Assembly (NCBI RefSeq): GCF_011455695.1
Contig: NZ_CP015030.1
Coordinates: 434,001-498,000 of the forward strand
From: Mannheimia granulomatis
GTDB lineage: Bacteria; Pseudomonadota; Gammaproteobacteria; Enterobacterales; Pasteurellaceae
Direction: 5' to 3'
Length of the DNA: 64,000 nt
Part shown: piece after piece, positions 57,847 to 64,000 of the stretch
How positions within the stretch are numbered: the stretch's first letter is position 1
Layout: every line of letters starts with the position of its first letter
Position numbers and translations under genes: made by a program
The notes under the pieces: model-generated
Databases searched by the model: none
Seen by the model: only the letters and a program-made list of their open reading frames with translations
Told to the model about the DNA's origin: nothing

Positions 57847-58137
57847 TCATTTAAACCCTTGTTTGGTTTGTGCCTGCCACTCTCTAATGCGGTCGATTTG
57901 ACTCGCACATAAGTCACGTTCCTTGATAACAATCATCAAGTAATCAATTGCATCCGCATACGTTTTGCCACTAAACTCTGTCCGTTCGCACGATACTAAA
58001 TAAGCCGCTGGCGGATATAAATAATTAGTCTTTGTGACCACCGACCGAGTGCAACCGCTTAATGCTGTCGATAACAGCGCCAGGCATAGCAACACTGCCA
58101 CATGGCTCTTTAATAAGCACTGTCTTAACATTCTCAC
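57847..58137 (-). CDS. Outer-membrane spanin Rz1
   Basis: 96 residues with a lipoprotein signal (lipobox LSGC, Cys29), starting inside the Rz gene in another frame, the classic overlap. The mature part carries YLYPPAAYL, a Pro-containing stretch, and a helical end. It pairs with Rz across the periplasm to fuse the membranes in lysis. Longer than lambda Rz1 but normal for this phage group. Confidence 0.85.
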   Translation of the reverse strand: MRMLRQCLLKSHVAVLLCLALLSTALSGCTRSVVTKTNYLYPPAAYLVSCERTEFSGKTYADAIDYLMIVIKERDLCASQIDRIREWQAQTKQGFK

Positions 58138-58396
58138 GCTCCGTTTCCATTTGTGCTTTTAATGCATTTGTAATCTTTTGCTGATTTTCGACCGCTTGCT
58201 TTTCCGCTTCCAGTTGAACTGTCAACTCTTGGTTTACAGCTCCCTGCTCAGCAATCAACGAATCCTTTACCTTAACTTCTGCATTCAGTTCATTGATTGT
58301 TTGAGACTGGTAGAAAATCCAACCGCCTAGACTCAACACTATGACCGCCAAGCCGACCACGATAAAAGTAATCGCCTTCGTGAATCCATCTAACAT
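58025..58396 (-). CDS. Inner-membrane spanin Rz
   Basis: 123 residues from the ATG at 58396 (MLDGFTKAITF). One N-terminal membrane segment (residues ~8-30), then a periplasmic coiled coil (QTINELNAEVKVKDSLIAEQ and on). Overlaps the Rz1 frame by 113 bp. Confidence 0.85.
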   Translation of the reverse strand: MLDGFTKAITFIVVGLAVIVLSLGGWIFYQSQTINELNAEVKVKDSLIAEQGAVNQELTVQLEAEKQAVENQQKITNALKAQMETERENVKTVLIKEPCGSVAMPGAVIDSIKRLHSVGGHKD

Positions 58397-58412
58397 AAAC
58401 ACCACCTTAAGT

Positions 58413-58483
58413 AGCGGTGCGGTTTAGGCTCTTTTGTACACGCTTACGCCATCTAATTTACTTACTCCCATAACCGCACCACT
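58413..58483. repeat. Inverted repeat between endolysin and Rz genes
   Basis: Arms AGCGGTGCGGTT (58413-58424) and AACCGCACCACT (58472-58483) match at 11 of 12 positions over a 47-nt loop in the 91-bp gap. It may fold in the late mRNA and influence Rz translation. Confidence 0.45.
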
Positions 58484-58487
58484 AATC

Positions 58488-59033
58488 TTATAAATCTGAT
58501 AAACACAATGCTTTTTCTTTTTCTCTGCGAATAATTAACCCTTTCAGTTTACGACCTCCCGAATATACCCAACGGGGTAATTCATTACATACGCCTTTCC
58601 AATCTTGGGAATTTGCTTTACGAAAGAGAGTGGATTTTGATAACGCTCCACAACCAGCATTGAAAGTAATAGATACCGTCGAATCAAAAACAGATTGTGG
58701 CATTTGTTTACCGTTCGCAAAACGATTTACACAACGCTCAGCAATTACAATATCGTTTTTCCACCAGCGAGCGATTTCAATATCTGAGTAAATTTTCTTT
58801 GCATCAATAGGCTCGCCACTAGCTGCTGTACTACCTACACCAACCGTTAAAACATCAGCGGGGCATTTATAAGGTTCTCGACGACATCCCTCTGCATTAC
58901 CAATAATTTCTAATCCATCAATACTCGTTCGGAATTCATCACCGTAATTTGTAATCATGACAGCTATCATTGTTAATATAGAACAAGCACCACCGATTTT
59001 ACTTAAGGTTCCCCATCTATTACTCATCATCAA
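58488..59033 (-). CDS. SAR endolysin (P1 Lyz-type T4-fold lysozyme)
   Basis: 181 residues. The N-terminal hydrophobic segment (GGACSILTMIAVMITNYG) is a weak signal-anchor-release sequence. The catalytic triad is Glu48, Cys57, Thr63 (E-8aa-C-5aa-T). Cys50 lies two after the Glu and Cys17 lies within the anchor, the three-Cys layout of P1 Lyz, whose catalytic Cys is caged until the anchor leaves the membrane. It cuts the glycan strand of peptidoglycan. Three ATG codons in a row make the exact start uncertain. Confidence 0.9.
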   Translation of the reverse strand: MMMSNRWGTLSKIGGACSILTMIAVMITNYGDEFRTSIDGLEIIGNAEGCRREPYKCPADVLTVGVGSTAASGEPIDAKKIYSDIEIARWWKNDIVIAERCVNRFANGKQMPQSVFDSTVSITFNAGCGALSKSTLFRKANSQDWKGVCNELPRWVYSGGRKLKGLIIRREKEKALCLSDL

Positions 59034-59268
59034 GCCCTTTTTCTAAACGTTTCACTTTTAACTGATGGATCTGCTCAGCTCGCTCTTCTTCACGGCGTTT
59101 AATCTTTCTAAGCTGATATTTTTCCACCAAGTTCACAATAGCGGTAATTGCACCAATAACTAAACTGATTAGTGCTAAGATTTCTTGAGCGGACATCAGC
59201 GAAAAAAAACCGCCAATGCCAGCCCACCAGTAACTTTGATTTCCAGGGTCTTTAAACATTTTATCCAT
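59020..59268 (-). CDS. Phage holin (two-segment, S21-like)
   Basis: 82 residues with two membrane segments (residues ~12-26 and ~30-49) and a highly charged C-terminus (QLRKIKRREEERAEQ). It overlaps the SAR endolysin by 14 bp. A pinholin that depolarises the membrane fits with a SAR endolysin partner. The first ATG or the one at codon 4 may be used, as in dual-start holins. Confidence 0.82.
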   Translation of the reverse strand: MDKMFKDPGNQSYWWAGIGGFFSLMSAQEILALISLVIGAITAIVNLVEKYQLRKIKRREEERAEQIHQLKVKRLEKGLDDE

Positions 59269-59294
59269 ACCTTACCTCCTTTTCTTGAGGCAAT

Positions 59295-59319
59295 AAAAAA
59301 GACCCTGTTTAAGGGTCTT
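59295..59319 (-). terminator. Terminator between the DUF7689-like gene and the holin
   Basis: Stem AAGACCCT/AGGGTCTT (59299-59306 and 59312-59319) with a 5-nt loop and a T run on the minus strand. It should reduce transcription into the lysis genes unless antiterminated. Confidence 0.8.
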
Positions 59320-59333
59320 ATCACTGAACTGCT

Positions 59334-60239
59334 TTATGTCAATGAATCTATGTATTTCTTGACTGTTCGGCGTGCTCTACCATGTTGTCCTTCCAAAACA
59401 TGGCATTCTGTACCATGGAAGACTTTAAGGCTTTCTGTTGATTGAAGCTCATCATAAGCTAATAAAGCCCAATAATCACCGACATAAAGTCTAAGAATAA
59501 GCAATGGCAAAATGTTATTTTTTTGCCCAAACTGAATAAGCTCTTTGTATGTGGTTGATTGTTTCCGTGCAACTGGATTAGAGCTAAGCAGTGAGTTTTT
59601 ATCTGCCGAATCCTGCCAAAACTGAATCCAATTTTCATACAATGTATCAAAATCATGAATTACATTCTTAGATAATAAAGACAGTGCTTTACTAAGTTTT
59701 ATCAGGTCTGAATGAGTAATGGTAGGCTGTTGTCTTTGTAGTTTCGGGCGGTTTTGCTGTACTGCTTCACCGGCTGATTTTTTATAATATGCTACAGGTT
59801 GTCCATAAGATTCGCCTTTTAATCCGTCTAAATCATGAGCTATGCGAATGTAAGCACCTAATTTCGACTCCCATTGTTTTGATTGAGGATAAGCAATACA
59901 AGCATGCGTCATATATAACTTGCCATTTGGTAATGTATTTCCCCAAGCAATAATATGAGCCTCATTTATATTCGATACTCTTGTAAACCCGGCCTCTTGA
60001 TAAAATCTATCAAAGTCCGCTAAGGTTGTATCTTTATCTGTAAGATATGGATGATATAAAGGCCATAGCCAATCATCAGTAACACCTAAAGTCCAAGCGA
60101 CACAGTTATAGCATTGTGTAGCAATACTGGTTTCCTTAGTTGTAGCCAGATTTAAGTTTGGAAAGAATGATTTATAAAGGATACTTTCACCTTTATCTAA
60201 AGGCTTTGAATATGTGGGAATATTTTTGCACTCGTTCAT
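59334..60239 (-). CDS. DUF7689-like cysteine-peptidase-fold protein, cargo candidate
   Basis: 301 residues. Residues 40-65 read ATQCYNCVAWTLGVTDDWLW, the Cys-x-x-W-x-LG pattern of DUF7689 proteins. His112 in YMTHACIAYP could complete a papain-like Cys-His pair with Cys46. The C-terminal ~130 residues are helical with no match I recognise. It lies between the late promoter and the holin, with hairpins on both sides, and is AT-rich. No lambda counterpart exists here, so it is probably lysogenic or late cargo. Confidence 0.6.
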   Translation of the reverse strand: MNECKNIPTYSKPLDKGESILYKSFFPNLNLATTKETSIATQCYNCVAWTLGVTDDWLWPLYHPYLTDKDTTLADFDRFYQEAGFTRVSNINEAHIIAWGNTLPNGKLYMTHACIAYPQSKQWESKLGAYIRIAHDLDGLKGESYGQPVAYYKKSAGEAVQQNRPKLQRQQPTITHSDLIKLSKALSLLSKNVIHDFDTLYENWIQFWQDSADKNSLLSSNPVARKQSTTYKELIQFGQKNNILPLLILRLYVGDYWALLAYDELQSTESLKVFHGTECHVLEGQHGRARRTVKKYIDSLT

Positions 60240-60264
60240 TTTAAACCTCCAATGAAACCGTGAT

Positions 60265-60300
60265 AATAAAAAAGCCCCGACTGGTAAACCAATCAGGGCT
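60265..60300 (-). terminator. tR'-like terminator after the late promoter
   Basis: A 13-bp stem (60273-60285 and 60288-60300, two G-U pairs on the minus strand, loop AA) is followed by six T on that strand. It lies about 50-80 bases downstream of the promoter at 60352-60380, so it would produce a short RNA unless Q acts. Confidence 0.75.
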
Positions 60301-60351
60301 GTAACAATAGTGTTGCGTAATGCACTTGCAATAATCGCAAGGATTACATAA

Positions 60352-60380
60352 ATCCTATACTTTTAGGGCGACCTTGTCAA
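60352..60380 (-). promoter_or_regulatory. Late promoter (pR'-like)
   Basis: On the minus strand TTGACA (60380-60375), 17 bp, then TAGGAT (60357-60352); a shifted TATAGG is the alternative. RNA would start near 60345. It is the only strong promoter seen between Q and the lysis genes, and a terminator follows, as at lambda pR'/tR'. Confidence 0.65.
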
Positions 60381-60493
60381 TCTTTTTTAATCATTTGAAC
60401 ACGTCCGCCACAATAATGTCCATCACAGTCGTTATCTAAATCTAATACGTAGCCGCCAACACAGAGAAAAAATATCAATACATATTTCAGCAT
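60377..60493 (-). CDS. Very small phage protein, 38 residues
   Basis: ATG at 60493 with GAGGTG upstream and stop at 60377. A hydrophobic N-terminus (MLKYVLIFFLCVGGYVLDLD) and then an acidic, Cys-containing part (NDCDGHYCGGRVQ). The stop overlaps the -35 of the late promoter. It looks like a small membrane or secreted protein; unknown function. Confidence 0.55.
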   Translation of the reverse strand: MLKYVLIFFLCVGGYVLDLDNDCDGHYCGGRVQMIKKD

Positions 60494-60576
60494 AATGCAC
60501 CTCAACCAAATTTTGCGTGTAGAAATCCGCCACTTGATGTTTCACAAGCGGTCAGATTTCATTAATTTTTTGCGAA

Positions 60577-61213
60577 TTAAATTCGGACTATTCCACCTAA
60601 GCCTTGAGGTTTATAGGTTCGTAAGGTTTGCAGGGCTAAATGGTAGTGAGCCTCTTCTTTCGGATCGACATCAAATTCTTCTAAGAGTGGTTCAAGAAGT
60701 CTTTTCATCGCTCCAAGAGTGGTCTGGTATTCTGTTACGTGGGTATAGGCTTCTATGCCGTGGCGTGAACCAAGCATTTCAAGCGGTTTATGAATTTTTC
60801 TCAACAATTCTAAATTGTTGTAAAGTGCGAACCACATTGACGCGAATCTTAGCCATTGCTCTTCCGTGAGCTCTTTTGAGTATTTTTTCTTACGCAATGA
60901 GAGTGGTAGTTGGTCATCAGGCAAGGTTAATTGTGTTTGTGTGCTGTATTGCCCGGTTTTGCGAATTTGGGGTAAAACTTCTGAAGTTACCCATTTTCTG
61001 AAACGGTGTGGCACTGAACCTTTTTTCACGGCTTCACGGCAACGGAGAATTAGTGTGTACATTCCGCTTTCGCTGACTAAATTTACCTCTTGAACTTGCT
61101 TTGAGATACTCTCGGTTAAACCGAGGTTCATTATTGATTGCAATTACACGGATAGAATGAGTTTCAAAATTGAAGGTTGAGAGTTGGGTTTGAGTAGAGA
61201 TTTGATTAGTCAT
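60577..61213 (-). pseudogene. BRO-family antirepressor with internal deletion and frameshift
   Basis: The ATG at 61213 (AAGGAG upstream) starts a normal BRO N-terminus (FNFETHSIRVIAINNEP). The frame then breaks at about 61110-61140. The rest continues in another frame (LVSESGMYTLILRCREAVKK, RFRKWVTSEVLPQIRKTGQY, then a C-terminal helical domain) to the stop at 60577. About 40-50 residues of the usual BRO-N middle are missing, so a deletion joined NEP to NLGLTES out of frame. Translation from internal ATGs may still give a 188-residue protein. Confidence 0.75.
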
Positions 61214-61468
61214 AATTGACTCCTTTGTTTTTATTTCGAAGTTTTAGCCCTAAGTTTAACTTAAGGTAGCCGAGAGGTTCGAAAACTGAAACAAAGAACA
61301 GCCGGGATTATTCCCCTTTCGGGTATTGTATTCTCCGCCCTCTCGACATTGAGCCTATACAATCCTTCTCTAATGGCAAGAAAAAGATCGCAAAATTTAG
61401 ACACAAAAAAACCGCTTGTCTGACGGGTGCGGATACCGCTTTGTTTCTTTAAGGTTTCGACGCCTATG
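61214..61468 (-). other. Long 5' leader of the BRO gene
   Basis: No gene is seen in 61214-61570. The promoter at 61475-61503 would give a leader of about 255 bases before the BRO start. It is rich in small inverted repeats (ACCCGAAAGGGG; GCCGAGAGG with a CGGC partner) and holds an uptake-signal core (61411-61419). It may be a regulatory RNA or a target of one, as antirepressor leaders often are. Confidence 0.4.
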
Positions 61469-61474
61469 GAATGT

Positions 61475-61503
61475 ATAATAGTATTTTTTATTTTTGTGGT
61501 CAA
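61475..61503 (-). promoter_or_regulatory. Promoter toward the BRO gene
   Basis: TTGACC (61503-61498), 17 bp, TATTAT (61480-61475) on the minus strand, ten of twelve consensus bases. The predicted RNA starts near 61468. AT-rich sequence on its other side (61504-61570) must hold the promoter of the plus-strand pair. Confidence 0.6.
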
Positions 61504-61570
61504 GATCTCATTTTTATTTATCAATATATAGTATATTTATATAACATTTAAATGATATTTAGAGGTTATT

Positions 61571-61915
61571 ATGAAAAAGCTGGCAGCACAAATCGCTCTG
61601 ACGGTATTAATGGGAACATTATCAATGTCATCTATTGCCAAAACAGAATGTTTTGGAGAAGGTGAATATCGAGTTTGTACCGAAACCATTACACAATCTG
61701 ACGGTACAACTAAAGTAGGATCCTATGATACTATGGGGAATAACTACTCGGTAGAATCAGGATGTAAAGGTAATACCTGCTATTCTCAAGATAGTGAGGG
61801 AAATTCATATTTGATAAAATCATGGTGTGATGATAAAGGATGTCATTCAGAGGATAGCGATGGTAATCGTTGTACTGTTACCCCATCAGGGAAAATGATT
61901 GGTTGTGGACAATAA
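61571..61915 (+). CDS. Secreted Cys-rich protein, prophage cargo
   Basis: 114 residues with a signal peptide (1-23, SIA-KTE) and eight Cys in the ~90-residue mature part. A repeated unit (S-x-GC-x-G-x-x-C-x-S-x-D-x-EGN) appears twice (residues ~66-80 and ~82-97), suggesting a disulfide-bonded periplasmic or surface protein. It is on the strand opposite to the phage operons and is followed by a membrane-protein gene. AGAGG lies before the ATG. Unknown function. Confidence 0.65.
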   Translation: MKKLAAQIALTVLMGTLSMSSIAKTECFGEGEYRVCTETITQSDGTTKVGSYDTMGNNYSVESGCKGNTCYSQDSEGNSYLIKSWCDDKGCHSEDSDGNRCTVTPSGKMIGCGQ

Positions 61916-61942
61916 TTTACTTTTAAATATGAGGAGTTGAAA

Positions 61943-62236
61943 ATGGAAGAAACCACACAAATTCAAAAACTAGAAACTCAAAATTCTAATCTATTGACGT
62001 GGGGGTGGCTAAGCTACCTTGCTGCATTTTTCTCTATTGGTTTAGGTCTATATAAACTTTTCGTTTATTATAATTCAACCGCAGAAAGCCTGAGAAAAAA
62101 TGCTTACGTTAGTGGCGATGCTTATAATTATATCATCAATGGCACCCACGCAACGGTGTTTTGTGTTATCGGTTTAGTCTTTGCTGTCATTGGTGCAGGC
62201 TGTTTTATTGTTAATGCGATAAATAACAAGAAGTAA
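61943..62236 (+). CDS. Two-segment membrane protein, prophage cargo
   Basis: 97 residues from the ATG at 61943, with GAGGAG eight bases upstream. Membrane segments at ~20-42 and ~72-93 flank a ~25-residue loop (NSTAESLRKNAYVSGDAYNY). Second gene of the plus-strand pair, 27 bp after the first stop, so probably cotranscribed and expressed in the lysogen. Function unknown. Confidence 0.65.
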   Translation: MEETTQIQKLETQNSNLLTWGWLSYLAAFFSIGLGLYKLFVYYNSTAESLRKNAYVSGDAYNYIINGTHATVFCVIGLVFAVIGAGCFIVNAINNKK

Positions 62237-62240
62237 AGAA

Positions 62241-62275
62241 TAAAGCCCCTTGGGTGTCAAGGGGCGTTATGATTA
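62241..62275. terminator. Bidirectional terminator between convergent cargo genes
   Basis: Stem GCCCCTTG/CAAGGGGC (62245-62252 and 62258-62265) with a 5-nt loop, AT-rich on both sides. It separates the plus-strand pair from the minus-strand nuclease gene. Confidence 0.75.
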
Positions 62276-63418
62276 TTTCTTTCTTGAGAAATTTTCATCA
62301 TTTTGGCAGTATTCTAAACAATCTCGAATTAAGCCACTTATTCTTAGAATATTTTCAGGTCTGTTAATTATAATGTTGTTACCATTGACTTCCAAACCCG
62401 CTCGTTGGATTTCTGCTTGATGGATATCAAGTAGTTCTAATGGCACGTTGATACAAGGTTGCTGTTTATTATCAAAATATCTTAAAACCCATCTATTTGA
62501 TTTCCCTTGATATAAAACGCTGAAATAACTTTCAGTATCTTTTGCGACTAATTCTGCATTTTCACCAAGAATTAATACAACATAATCAAACAGTAATCTT
62601 TCCGTATATGTAGTAACAATTTTGCTATTTGTTTCGTCAACAATTGGAGCTTTTTCGTCAATATCTACATTCACACTTTCTTGCGGCTCAGGTTCTTGTA
62701 TTTTACGAGATAATCCCGAAACAACCATAGCACTAACCGCTTTTTCTACAGCCTGTTTAACAATAGGTGTTATTGCTTCTATAAAACGTTGATTTAATTG
62801 TCTACCTACATTCGAACGACCTGCAACATACCTTACAAATTCGTGATCAACATCTTTTAAACTCTCACTAATTGTTTTAGTAAAGGCAGATAGGTACACG
62901 CTTTCTTCGGCTAAAGTTCGTAGTGCCTCAGGCTGGAAACGGTCATGACAAAATTGACTTAATTGATTAATTTTAGAGTCATCTACATTTTCAAAATTAA
63001 TACGTAAAAACGGAGATTCATCCATAATATTTTTATCTTTTAAATCAGTAAAGAAACGCCATTCTCGTCCATTAGTAACTGCTGCGACAGTAACCTCAGG
63101 TGTCGCATTAAAATATCTAGATAGCTGTGGAGAATGATTTGTTAAATTTTCATTATATGATTTTGCTTCAATAAACATAACCGGCACATTATGGCAAAAT
63201 AAAGCATAATCGACTCTTTCACCATTCTTAACACCTGGAAAGTCAGCTCCATACTCAGCTCGTACTTTAGTTGGATCATATGGATTAAAGCCTAAAATAT
63301 CTAATAAAGGTAGAATTAACGCTTGTTTAGTTGTTTCTTCAGTTGTGCAATGTGAACCAACCTTAATAACATGCTGGATATGAGATAGTACTTTTTCTTT
63401 GAATATATTTTGACTCAT
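62273..63418 (-). CDS. HsdR N-terminal-like nuclease protein (PD-(D/E)xK)
   Basis: 381 residues. The first ~140 residues are the type I restriction HsdR_N fold with Asp70 in GERVDYALF, Glu84 and Lys86 in FIEAKSY. No helicase or methylase is present, so it is not a complete restriction enzyme. The C-terminal ~100 residues form a separate alpha/beta domain. Similar solitary proteins occur in many prophages, where defence or DNA metabolism roles are possible. A CRP-like site lies 61 bases upstream. Confidence 0.75.
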   Translation of the reverse strand: MSQNIFKEKVLSHIQHVIKVGSHCTTEETTKQALILPLLDILGFNPYDPTKVRAEYGADFPGVKNGERVDYALFCHNVPVMFIEAKSYNENLTNHSPQLSRYFNATPEVTVAAVTNGREWRFFTDLKDKNIMDESPFLRINFENVDDSKINQLSQFCHDRFQPEALRTLAEESVYLSAFTKTISESLKDVDHEFVRYVAGRSNVGRQLNQRFIEAITPIVKQAVEKAVSAMVVSGLSRKIQEPEPQESVNVDIDEKAPIVDETNSKIVTTYTERLLFDYVVLILGENAELVAKDTESYFSVLYQGKSNRWVLRYFDNKQQPCINVPLELLDIHQAEIQRAGLEVNGNNIIINRPENILRISGLIRDCLEYCQNDENFSRKK

Positions 63419-63478
63419 TTTTAAAATCTCCCATAGGTAAAAAGAGCCTATACTTTATCGTATTTTTGTAAATTATAC

Positions 63479-63494
63479 TGTGACGTAGATCACG
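63479..63494. promoter_or_regulatory. CRP-like site upstream of the nuclease gene
   Basis: TGTGACGTAGATCACG matches TGTGA-N6-TCACA at nine of ten key bases. It lies between the Q stop and the nuclease start, so nuclease transcription in the lysogen may depend on host catabolite state. Confidence 0.6.
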
Positions 63495-63498
63495 TTAT

Positions 63499-63858
63499 TT
63501 AAACCACTAAAGCCAATTTTAACCCAACCACCACACCTAAAACATACATTTCCGCTTGAGCTAACTCTCGCTTGAATGTTGTATGGCTAATCCCCAACAC
63601 TTGTTCAATTTGGCTATCAGACACCCTTGCCGCATATCGACCAATTAGCACCTCATATTGTTGAGGTTCTTGCTGTTTGAGTTGTTTAACACAGCGGTCA
63701 ATTTCAAAAATTGAATCATCGGTTAAACGTAATATCCTGTGATTGCTTGTTGGTACAGCTTGTGCCATACCTGCCGCCACGCATGGAAATTCGGTCCCAA
63801 GTCTGCCATTGGCAGAATAGCCCCAAAAACGTAAAATACCTTTAATATCAATTAACAT
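63499..63858 (-). CDS. Antitermination protein Q
   Basis: 119 residues of the phage antitermQ type: ILRFWGYSANGRLGTEFPCV, then a Cys-x-x-QL-x5-QQYEVLIGRY block and a C-terminal helix-turn-helix (SDSQIEQVLGISHTTFKREL) resembling sigma region 4. It should load at the late promoter near 60352 and let polymerase pass tR' and the other hairpins in the late operon. AAGGAG lies before the ATG, and the start overlaps the upstream gene by 11 bp. Confidence 0.85.
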   Translation of the reverse strand: MLIDIKGILRFWGYSANGRLGTEFPCVAAGMAQAVPTSNHRILRLTDDSIFEIDRCVKQLKQQEPQQYEVLIGRYAARVSDSQIEQVLGISHTTFKRELAQAEMYVLGVVVGLKLALVV

Positions 63859-64000
63859 CGAATCGCTCCTTAATCCTTACAATTACCGCACCGTCTTTTT
63901 GATTACCTTTGTCCTCAAATGTGAGCTTTTTCACATATTTTCGGGAGTCATCAATAATGATTTTGCTATGCACCAAAGAATCCAAAATACATTTCCCTAA
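63848..64000 (-). CDS. RusA-like Holliday junction resolvase, 3' end only
   Basis: The last 50 codons of a gene running off the right edge: ILDSLVHSKIIIDDSRKYVK then a short beta strand and RIKERFDVN. The ILD-x-L...IIDDS-x-KY pattern is typical of the RusA C-terminal region with its metal-binding Asp pair, and RusA genes usually precede Q in lambda-like phages. The missing N-terminus leaves the assignment moderate. Confidence 0.6.
   Translation of the reverse strand, partial: LGKCILDSLVHSKIIIDDSRKYVKKLTFEDKGNQKDGAVIVRIKERFDVN

Larger units (their letters stand above)
35063..64000. mobile_element. Lambda-like siphophage prophage (HK97-type head), right end outside window
   Basis: A continuous run of phage genes from the att remnant to the window end, almost all on the minus strand. 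In order of transcription: Q, late promoter, lysis genes, HNH, terminase, portal, protease, capsid, connectors, tail tube, G/GT, tape measure, M, L, K, I, J, distal genes. The HNH-next-to-terminase layout suggests cos packaging. All head and tail genes appear intact. Two small genes (57312-57705 and 60577-61213) are broken. Integrase, repressor and replication genes are not in the window. Confidence 0.95.

Noticed and set aside
60240-60345. A hydrophobic frame (ILAIIASALRN...) upstream of and in frame with the DUF7689-like gene
   Set aside because: It has no ATG, GTG or TTG start in frame, and the segment is better explained by the late promoter transcript and its terminator.
61261-61524. An 87-residue minus-strand frame in the BRO leader
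   Set aside because: It crosses the predicted promoter and the uptake signal, has no ribosome site, and shows no domain.
62273-63418. A complete type I restriction system
   Set aside because: Only the HsdR N-terminal nuclease domain is present; there are no helicase motifs and no hsdM or hsdS genes nearby.

Overview
The window is a piece of a Pasteurellaceae chromosome. The uptake-signal core ACAAGCGGT, the type used by the Actinobacillus pleuropneumoniae / Mannheimia / H. ducreyi clade rather than the AAGTGCGGT of H. influenzae, is scattered through it, often as inverted pairs between genes. Gene content (YadA-type adhesin, Slam lipoprotein system, atoDAEB next to a LysR gene, base composition near 40% GC by eye) fits Mannheimia or a close relative. 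The species is an inference.

Positions 1-35028 are chromosomal. The left edge cuts a very large trimeric autotransporter adhesin (stop at 6673). Then come an aromatic-acid-type MFS permease, ratA-rnfH, the molybdate operon modABC, a YadGH-like ABC exporter, dnaX with a clear programmed -1 frameshift site, apt, tusE, yccA, pgsA-uvrC, a GST, an XRE regulator divergent from a surface lipoprotein plus its Slam translocator, trxA preceded by a possible small RNA, hflKC and purA. A catabolic cluster follows: a GntP permease, 3-hydroxybutyrate dehydrogenase, atoB, atoE, atoA and atoD, read leftwards from a region with a near-perfect CRP site and a dyad, with a LysR gene reading away. Together these would import 3-hydroxybutyrate or acetoacetate and convert it to acetyl-CoA.

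At 35063-35110 lies the 3' part of a tRNA-Arg(UCU) gene without its 5' part. It marks the left end of a lambda-like, HK97-head prophage that fills the rest of the window and runs off the right edge. Reading leftwards (minus strand) from the right edge: a RusA-like resolvase end, antiterminator Q, accessory genes (HsdR-N-type nuclease; a plus-strand pair encoding a Cys-rich secreted protein and a membrane protein), a broken BRO antirepressor, a late promoter/terminator pair resembling pR'/tR', a DUF7689-like gene, holin, SAR endolysin, Rz/Rz1, a broken small gene, HNH, terS, terL, portal, protease, capsid, connectors, tail tube, G/GT chaperones, tape measure, M, L, K, I and J, and variable distal genes.

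The most unusual item is inside the tail-tip module. Between K and I sits a 239-residue protein whose C-terminal half has sequence features of the colicin M catalytic domain. A 61-residue membrane protein is convergent with it and overlaps its stop codon. This is the gene arrangement of colicin/immunity pairs, but here it is placed in a phage late operon. Several other single genes bounded by hairpins (48142-48384, 59334-60239, 61571-62236, 62273-63418) look like prophage cargo.
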